From assembly GCF_001039355.2 (NCBI RefSeq), contig NW_019774292.1, forward strand, positions 139,099-203,098: DNA of 64,000 bases, given 5' to 3'. This DNA is from Lingula anatina. Its lineage: Eukaryota > Brachiopoda > Lingulata > Lingulida > Lingulidae. Below, in pieces: positions 55,710 to 64,000 of the stretch. The notes beneath the pieces were generated by a model, which saw only the letters and a program-made list of their open reading frames with translations, was not told the DNA's origin and ran no database searches. Position 1 is the first letter of the stretch; each line of letters starts with the position of its first letter. Position numbers and translations under genes: made by a program.

Positions 55710-58079
55710 CTAATTTTTTCGCCGTAACTTCATCGTTGCTGCTTGCAGCACGCACCCTAAGTCACAGTTAATGCCTGTGGTGGCCACGCATTTCATTTTC
55801 TTTTGCATGTTAGGTATGTTACCAGTATTGTTGCAATCAAGATAATTTCCAGTTAGGTGAAAGTTAGTGCACCAACTAAACCACCAACCACCACCTGAAA
55901 TAAATATATAGTGCTCCATCACAAATTACATAACAAATCATTATCTGGCTGTGTGACGTCTGAATGCAATACATCTAGACCAATGATGTCAAGAGTAAGC
56001 AGAATATTGACAAATAATCTAATGGCGCATTTTTGACCGAGGAAAACAGTGGAGATATAATCAATCAGAGGGTCATGAATTCTGATGACAATCATGTTGC
56101 AACTTTGTTGATTCATCTCCCAGATGTGATGAAAATATCTGTATGTCAAAATGTAGGAAGAAGCGCACACAAATTGGGCATAATTAAAATTTTGATGATT
56201 TTTACTAATTATATACGCCCTTTAAGGTCATAAATCTCAATTACTGAATTTTCATTCTAATCTATTTTTGATAAAATAAGTATTGCCTACCGTGACGCTC
56301 AGCACACGTTTCATTAAGGTAACCACTGTATGCAGAAGTGTCGTCAGTGGTTCCAAAAGGACGTCCGCGGATTTCTAGCAGTCCAGTCGTGCTCGTTGTG
56401 TTGTAGGACTCGAGATTAAGGGCATCAACAGCATATTTCATTGTCTCATTTTTAATTCTAAACACGTTCCATTTGACATAGTAATAATTGCCGTTGCAGG
56501 ACAACATATCAACCAGCATGGAGTAATCACCTTGATTGGTTAACGCATAAAGGGCCTCATTGCCCATCCAGAACTGTAGGCGGGGATCCCCAAAACCAAT
56601 CTTATACTCATTCCAGCTTCTGTTAAACTTCATTGAGTTGTCATATCTTCTCATCAAAACAAGCCACCCGTTGTCACAATAAACTTCTTTTGTTCCAAAC
56701 CCTGCTATTTTGATAGGCAACATTCCTGCACCATCTATAAAAATAAGTAGGAAAATTCATTGCTGTGGCGCGCGTGCGTGTGTGCGTGTGTGTGTAGGCG
56801 GTCGAGCGCATTGCTTAGCGATTGTTTAAAAACTTTGTAGATGATGAACACAGTGTGCAACATTTAGAGGAGATAATTTGAAACGATTGGTGTAGGTAAG
56901 TGTCATTTTATACACAGACTCTTCTCTGTCAAGAACCCTTATTAATTAATAGTCATTTACCACAGCAAAATCAGTACTGTCGCGAGTTCTTTATTATGCA
57001 ACACCATTCAATATTTCTTGCCAAAATAAACCAACAGCCATTTCAACCCTGAAGATAGGAATATGTTTGGATACAGACAAAGACAATAAAGTGACTGAAT
57101 TTTGTTATATAGCTACATACAAAAAATTAAATGCTACAAACTTACCTATATCATTGCAATCCATTTCATCCTGAAATATGGTAAAAAGATTTCAAGAATG
57201 TAAAGAGGTGATACACATTCAATCAAAAAACAAACATTCAATTGCTTTAACACTTTTGACTATCTTATCGATTTATGCTTTCTCTATATTTTGGGAACGA
57301 ATACACTCTACTTACCTTGGTAATACATTTTCAATCAGAAAAAACATTCAATTGCTTTAACCTTTCTAACAATTCTATTGATTTATACTTTTATCTATAT
57401 TGTTTGAAAACGAATCCTTCATTAAAGAAAGAATATGACGGTTTGTCTTATATGATGATGCTGCATCAAAGATTAAAAAAATTAACGTGGTTTATATGTG
57501 AACTACATACCTTGTCGTCCTGATAATAGATCCCGCCGTCATGACGTACTAGTATGTCACTGTTGAGAGCTTTGAGGGAATTTAGTACACAATTTTCTGT
57601 AAAAATAACAACACTGAATCTTGACAACATATCTACAATGAAAATCAATTGGAGCAATCGTGTCTAATTAGGAAAACCGTCACTATTTGCCTAATTTAAT
57701 TGGTAATGTTCATAAAATGCACGATTCTCATACGACTTATCCTGGGAATATATTTATAAACTGTCTCCTTCAACAATCAATTTCCTTTGTTTCCTGTCAC
57801 TGTAAGAAAAATATTACTCGATCTTTACAAAACATCAGCATTAACACAATATTGTATATGACCCTTACCAATGTTCCTAGTTTTATAGTAGTTCCATGAA
57901 CGGCATTCCTTTGTTTGAGAACATTGCAATGCACAGCTTATGGTGCTCTCGGCTGTCACCTTCTTCATTGTAGATGACGGTAAAATGGCGTCTTTGGTAC
58001 CATCGAAAAAGGCATATTTGACATTCTGTTGTGTTGTGAACAGTTCAAGAAATGTAAACAAAAATATTTTAAAAAGCAT
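55710..58079 (-). CDS. Secreted PAN/apple plus fibrinogen-related-domain lectin, gene B
   Basis: Exons 57869-58079, 57511-57596, 57146-57170, 56291-56734 and 55710-55894 on the minus strand join in frame into 316 residues. The start (MLFKIFLF) is chosen by alignment with gene A; an upstream in-frame Met exists but its extension is not signal-like. The order is signal peptide, PAN/apple-like domain, then fibrinogen-related domain (MDCNDIDG, VYCDNGWLVLMRR, QFWMGNEAL, TCAERHGGGWW). The first PAN cysteine of gene A is Phe here (YAFFDG). The first part of exon 4 is about 93 % identical to gene A, while its 3' part, before the GWW motif, is much more divergent. The calcium site is again degenerate (GTTDDTSAY). 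Confidence 0.88.
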
Positions 58080-58319
58080 CTTTTGCCTCGGGATGAAATC
58101 TACGCCACTAGATTGCTGTCGTGAAGATTTATAAAGATGCCAACCAACAACGATATCGAAGCTGTGCGTTTTGTAAACTTTCTCTATATTATCAATGCCC
58201 ATTTCTTTTAAATGTAGTGTTATTGATCGCCTTGATGTTAATACATTAATATTGGATATGCGACAAATTTGAAGGCATAAACAATCATCTCAACATTATG
58301 AATATTTGACGATGCAGGT

Positions 58320-61060
58320 GCACTTAATGGCTTAGATTTTTTTATTAGGGTTTGGCTTTTTCACCCAAATCACGACATAACAGAACTCTCCAAAGTATAT
58401 CTTTCCCTTCTTTTGAAGTGTACATAGTAGTTGGGGTCGTCAACACTTTATAGTGGGGATGGTGTAAACCAAGGAATGAAGGGTAAAAAGGCAGCAAAGG
58501 ATCACGGTCAAAAGTCGGTTTAATGAATCCAGATATCAAACGGGGTGTATTTTGAAATATGCAGAGAGATAATAGTGTTCAGATGTGCCAGGTGGTCCCA
58601 AATGCATTTTAATACACATTTCACAACATATGATACACCGTCCGGTGAAAAGGGTGCTCATCTAGCACATTGGCTGGTGAAGTGGGTAACAATGTAGCTC
58701 ACCAAACACATTGCTTAGTGGAAGTGAAGGACTCAGATTTTCACAGAACTATAAGATTCTCATTCGAAAAAAATTTGCTGTATAACAGAAGTGTATCTTT
58801 AACCCTGTAAGTACCAAAGGACCGTGCAACACTGTAAACCAATGGGACTGGAGCATTCATTTTGAATATCAGATAACAAATATATTAAAACATGATATAA
58901 TCAATCATCTTAAAAGGTCTCTGCTGAGTTTTCTTATTTTTCCAGAGGATCAAAACAAATGAAATTTATTTCAATGCAAGTAACGGTGCATCTAATTTCA
59001 TCTAACTCTGTATTCCCCAAAAAATCAATCACAATATCCTTACCCTTCATCTGGAATTAGCTGATTAACTTATGTCTCAACACTTAAGTTGCTTTGAGTC
59101 TATATACCTCTAATGACCTAACATAGAAAATGCAAGAAGACAAAATCTCTTAAAAAGCAAGTAAGTAGATTTATTTACTATAATGCCCGAAACGACCAAC
59201 TGATATGGTGACATAACCAGACAGTCATAACATGTGCCTGTAGTTCTATCATATGCCTTACTTGTTGGCGCTTTGACCTTTATAATTTATTATCCGAATT
59301 AGTAGAACAGTCTCTGGGCAGAGTGCAGAAGATATTCTATCCTGAACCTGTGTAAGGCGTTGTTAGTAAACAAACTGCACATAAAATATTGAAGGAAACA
59401 CGGTTTGATACACACAAGAATGTTGTCCACAAAAATAAGTAATGACCTTAAGCATAGAGTTGAACCTTCCTTAAAATCAATACAAACAGTCAAATATTAA
59501 TGTGTGTCAGAGACATTCAAAACACCTAAATAAAAACTAAAACATGAATGGGTTAGTTTATTACTAGTGTAACATGGAAAGTTAACATTTAAACTTTAAA
59601 CTTTAAATTTTTAACTTTATAATTACTGTACTGAAATTTACATTGATTGTTGATATATATCGGTGCTTTTATTTTCTGACTCTGCCATTAGGTTTAGTAT
59701 TTATTCGACTATTAATGGATTGCAAAACTACCCTACTTTGACGAGAATGTTTCTAAATGTGTCCATCGCATGTTGGATAGTTCGTTGGCACTTTCCATTT
59801 GTATGATATTACATGTAGTGTAAAATGCATAATGATCATTGTAGCGAACAAAACTGCTTTTAAGTTTAACGCTAAAAGGGCTGGCTTGATAAAGACGGGT
59901 TATTTTTATTGATATTATACTTTTGGGGGGAGGGACTGGCAGTACTAGAGGACATACTTCACAGACATTCACAGAGGCACTGGTTTGTTTCTAGAAAAAA
60001 ATTGCTATAATTTAACTATAGTATAATAACAACCCTTTAAGATAAGACTGTGAGACATTGTAAGCCAATAGGACTGGGGCCATCATTCAATAATGTCGGA
60101 TAACAAATGTATTAAAACATGATGCAATCAATCACATAAAGCGGTCCTAGATCAGTTGTTCATTTTTACAACGGGATAACAATAAATAAGATAAATAAAT
60201 TTAAATTAAATGAACAGACTTTATAAGCCAACATCCCATTTACGTTTAACAGATCAAACATAGCCGACGTTAATTGCTTAGAGCGACTGCAACTGCTGTA
60301 AAATAAACAGGATAAAATGCAGGTAATAAAAGCGCTGGGGAAAACAAAAGAACATAACAAAACATAAAAAAACGATAGATAAAAGTTTTCAGTGTCAGCA
60401 AAGTTTTTGTACATTCTCCTTGCTGCTGTTTGAATAGCAATTCGTTGTCGGTACAGCCCTCTGTTTTTCAGCACCAACGTGGTCAAAATAAAGAAACGCA
60501 CTTTTAAAAATCCAAGCAAGTTAGTTACACTTATATCTTTATAATTGTTATGCCTCATAAAATCACCAAATGTGAACGGGAAAGGGGGTAAACAACATGT
60601 TCAACTAATATTCATGACAACAATCTACTGAACAATGTTCGTACAAGAACTATGCTGTGCAAAGTAATATTATACGATTTTGCTACATCCTGCGGTCTTA
60701 AGGTTTGCAAACACTGTCAACAGTAAAAGCATGACAAAAATGTAGAGGCTACTAGGCCGTTAATTTGTACAATTTCTCACAGCCGCCGCCTGCCTCAGCA
60801 CGCTAAGGGATATATGCAGGCGTACCTACAGATTCCACATGATAATATGCTTGCTGCGCAGACTGGATAGTTTCGTTTGTACTCTCCATGTCTATGAAGT
60901 AAGCGTATAATATATTATGATTATTGTGGTGACCAAAAATGCTGTTAAGTTTAACACTGCACTCAGTCCACATGCTGAGTTATTCAATTATATCTTTGTG
61001 TCCCTAACTTATCCGAGTATCAAACATGGCGCGCACTTGATCATGGATTCTAGTTAGTCA
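58320..61060. other. Intergenic unit between lectin gene B and fragment C
   Basis: Colinear with 53040-55700, with no gene supported. The long minus frame at 60166-60558 overlaps a block also found at 55265-55500 and inverted at 44035-44285, but the frame is broken in those copies. Confidence 0.65.
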
Positions 61061-61074
61061 CACATCTAATAATT

Positions 61075-61249
61075 TCACCTTAACTTCATCGTAGCTGCTT
61101 GCAACCCACACCCTAAGTCGCAGTTAATACCTGTGTTGGCCACCCATTTCATTTTTCTTTTGCATGTTATATGTTACCAACATTTTTGCAGTCAGGACAA
61201 TATCCAGTTAGGTGAAATCTCGTGCAACTTCCAAACCACCAGCCCCCGC
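61075..61249 (-). pseudogene. Lectin fragment C: frameshifted terminal exon
   Basis: Homologous to the last exon of genes A and B, starting GGGWWFGSC after a TTTCAG acceptor. A small deletion creates a TAA after VGNI. A later extra A in the AAGAAAAATG run shifts the frame again, and the end reads MKLR followed by TGA. No exons 1-4 are found between 61250 and the right edge, where an inverted-repeat element begins at about 61769. A dead copy at the edge of the array. Confidence 0.85.
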
Positions 61250-61768
61250 CTGAAATAAATACGCACCCATCGCCCTGATATTATCCAAACATATTTCTCA
61301 AAAATTAAATATTATATATAGATCATTATCCTTAATTCTGTCTACCATTCTCTGCTGTATTACTTTCAATGATAATGACTATGTAATATCACCCATTCGA
61401 CTCATTTTTCTGAATTCAATATTATGTCTGGGTTAAGGTTTCTTGGTAAGGGTTACAAACAAAGAGTGTTTCGATTCAGTTGAGACCTATGGGTCAACTT
61501 TTTAACAGCTATCATTCCATAAATTAAGATTACAATTGGCTCGCTAATGCACTCGTAATGTGTTACGTACAGCTCAGCGACACCTACTGCATCTATAACT
61601 AAAGTGATCAAAATACTACAGTACTCCGTTCGATTTTTCGCTGCTGTTATTCATGTAATCTATTGTACTTGGTATAATTTAGTAAAAGTTTCCAGCAATT
61701 ATCTTCGTAGTACTTCTAATTACGCCAAATTTTCGTTCCTTCATCTTTGACAAGTTCAGATGTGTCAA

Positions 61769-63663
61769 AGCCACTGTTATTAACTTAAAGTATATAAAAG
61801 ATATAGATTAAATACAACTGGTATGTAGCTACTGATAGTGGAGGATTATTACCAACTTCACCACAGACCGGAAAAGAAATGGATGGCTGAATGGAGTCTA
61901 AACTAATATAAAATGTGCAGACCCATCATAAAAAGAAGATGCCACACTCGGAGACATCTCATAGACATTTTACAGAAACACAAAGGTCATGAAATGTACA
62001 CAAAAATCTTGTTGCATGTAGGCTAAGGAACACTCCCTTGCACTCAGTCAGCTACTAGTAGTAGAAGTAATATTCAGACATGCACAGTAGAATCTGCCTA
62101 CAAAATGCAATTTTAGCATGTAAATTGTATACGGAATTATAAAGAAAACCCCAGCCTGAAACGACAAGGTGTACGGACCACTCTCAACTCGATACTCTCA
62201 AGAAAACGACAAGGACAACACAGCCCAAAGTCAATTATTCTCGAGGTTAAAGGAGAAATTTAGCTCTACTCGGAAATTACGGAGCAAAGGGAATAGGGCT
62301 GCAGTATTAAGTTAAAATTTTCAACGAGAAAAAATCATTACTGATGAGCTTTATTACTGTAGTTCTGCAAACAAGGGGAACACTGAGGGAAGGAAATTCT
62401 CGGATAACGGGAAAAATGATAAAACCCCTTGTTGGACACCTACGTAGATTGGTTAGATGTTATGCAGAGACTACCACATTTTTGTCCTTTCAAATTTTAA
62501 CTGCGTGATATGAAAACAACTTCATTCACATAGCTAGCACCTGGTTGTTCATGCATGTTACCAATCTTTATTGTTTGTGGGAAATTGAGGCTCGGTTTGC
62601 GCTTTGGTCTCCGTCTTCTTCCGTAGTTTCCCAGGGACTAATGCGTTGTGTTAGTGGGAGACAATATTGCCTAATTCATACCCTCGGGGTGGTCCTACCT
62701 GGACAATGACACCTCTGGGCTAATTGGGAAAGATACCTGGTGTCCTCGCGGTTGGGATAGACGTCTGTCTCGTTGCTGTTATCTCCTTTTGTTAAGCTGG
62801 AGGTGTAGTTTCTTATTGTCTCTTCCACGTCTCTTATCTTTTTCTCGCTGGCAGCGTCATTAATATGGAGCTCCATTCTTTTTACCAAGGCCTACATGCT
62901 TTTGCTCATTATGAGGGTCGTTGCTTTGGTTGGCACTGTCACCTGTATTATTTTCCTTTCGTTGAGTCTGAGATAGTTAGCGATAGTTTAGCTAGCCTTC
63001 TCCATGTCTGTTATCCTGTTGGTTACAGTTTTGTTTGTACAGTGCAACGACCTGTATCTTTGTGGATTTGTCTTTAAATGAGGTTGAAAGACTAAAAAAC
63101 TTTAGCATTTGACGTGCAAGCTTTGCACGTCCACTGTACGCAATTTTCCTTAATTATCCCCTTTTCTCCGTAATTTCCGAGTAGAGCTTAATTTCTCCTT
63201 TCACCTCGAGAATAATTGACTTTGGGCTGTGTTTTCCTTGTCGTTTTCTTGAGAGTATCGAGTTGAGAGTGGTCTGTACATCTTGTCGTTTCAGGCTGGG
63301 GTTTTCTTTCTTATTTCGTATACAATTTACATGCTAAAATTGTGTTTTGTAGGCAGATTCCACTAAGCATGTCTGAATATTACTTCTGCTACTAGTAGCT
63401 GAGTACTAGGGAGTGTTTCTTATCCTCTCGCAAAAAGACTTTCGTGTACATTTCATGAACTTTGTGTTGCTGTAAAATTTCTATGAGATGTCTCCTAGTG
63501 TAGCGTCTTTTCTATAATGGGTCCGAATACTTCATTTTAGTTTGGACTCCATTCAGCCATCCATTTCTTTTCCAGCCTGAAGTCGGTAGTAATCCTCGAC
63601 ATCAGTAGCTACATACCAGTAGTATTTATTCTATACTTTTTAGATAATTTAAGTTAATAACTG
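61769..63663. mobile_element. 1.9-kb element with ~0.5-kb inverted arms
   Basis: The left arm (about 61769-62290) is the diverged reverse complement of the right arm (about 63156-63663). For example GATGGCTGAATGGAGTC in the left arm pairs with GACTCCATTCAGCCATC in the right. The outer ends both begin GTTATTAACTTAA. The centre (~860 bp) carries an exon-like fragment on the minus strand. No transposase is recognisable and I cannot see a clean target duplication. A related fragment is at 45468-45720, so this is a repeat family. Confidence 0.85.
62699..62891 (-). CDS. Exon-like coding fragment inside the inverted-repeat element
   Basis: A 193-nt open stretch on the minus strand with an AG before it (CATGTAG) and GTAGGA after it, phase 0 to phase 1. 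It encodes ALVKRMELHINDAASEKK, a charged, coiled-coil-like segment, and ends in RCHCPG. A Cys-rich end leading into a phase-1 G/GT junction is reminiscent of the stalk before a collagen-like region, but no such region follows. The acceptor lacks a pyrimidine tract. The function is unknown; it may be a captured host exon or chance. Confidence 0.25.
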
Positions 63664-64000
63664 TACAAGGAGGTACTTCCTGGTGCAAACAGCTACATGT
63701 AGTACATGTACGCAAATTTAAGTACAGCCTTAAATAGTGTGTCCCCTTATTTTATAGTGGAAAGACGGTGCTTGATTCTTGGCAGTATCCGCTCCAGTCA
63801 TATTATTTTGACGTGTTTCACTGATCACTTGGTTCTCCAGCACGTTTTCCAGATTTTTTTCTTTTCTCTTTACCCATGTTTCTTCCTTTTACACCACTTC
63901 AATTTGCTTCTGTACTCTCTCTGTGTGAAAGCGTGACACAGCAAAATAGGTGGAAGTACACGAGGCTTTCACCCCTGAGCGGTTACATAAATGTTAAACT
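63664..64000. other. Right edge; no gene seen
   Basis: The open frame at 63706-63936 on the plus strand is rich in Phe, Leu and Cys without recognisable motifs or splice context. I do not call a gene here. Confidence 0.5.

Noticed and set aside
60166-60558. 130-codon minus-strand open frame downstream of lectin gene B
   Set aside because: Its RRMYKNFADTE part lies in a block shared with 55265-55500 and 44035-44285, but the frame is shifted between the copies, so it is a non-coding part of the duplicated unit.

Overview
The window is eukaryotic DNA with spliced genes, AT-rich introns, microsatellites, inverted-repeat elements and polyadenylation signals. A 27-repeat-class Dachsous cadherin, an array of PAN plus fibrinogen-domain lectins and about 1-2 % difference between near-identical duplicated blocks fit a highly heterozygous marine invertebrate, most likely a lophotrochozoan such as a mollusc. 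The taxon is an inference; nothing in the sequence names it.

Layout. (1) 1-29.3 kb, + strand: the 3' two thirds of a dachsous (protocadherin-16 type) gene. I resolve 19 exons (6018-27739) that join in frame into 2748 residues: about 22 cadherin repeats, one membrane helix and a long cytoplasmic tail with the conserved Dachsous motifs, followed by a 1.5 kb 3'UTR and AATAAA. The signal peptide and first five or so repeats lie upstream of the window. (2) 29.4-40.4 kb: two near-identical copies of a small gene fragment whose product resembles the microtubule-binding stalk of dynein heavy chains, then two near-identical 2 kb non-coding blocks, then the last two exons of an unidentified gene with its own poly(A) signal. 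(3) 40.4-48.2 kb: no convincing gene; a gapped 34-bp minisatellite, a hairpin element, decayed pieces of the lectin-unit flank. (4) 48.5-61.3 kb, - strand: a tandem array of secreted PAN/apple plus fibrinogen-related-domain lectin genes: two complete five-exon genes (A, B), one truncated copy and one frameshifted terminal exon (C), in a unit of about 5.4-5.6 kb. (5) 61.8-63.7 kb: a 1.9 kb element with ~0.5 kb inverted arms that encloses an exon-like coding fragment.

Genes in context. Dachsous works at the cell surface with Fat in planar polarity and Hippo signalling. The lectin array is the kind of rapidly duplicating secreted recognition family seen in invertebrate innate immunity. The two regions show no functional link.

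Caution on assembly. Five isolated single-N positions (13692, 32330, 37244, 47181, 49749) each separate two near-identical flanking copies. This is what unmerged overlapping contigs or haplotypes look like, so several 'duplications' here are probably not real.
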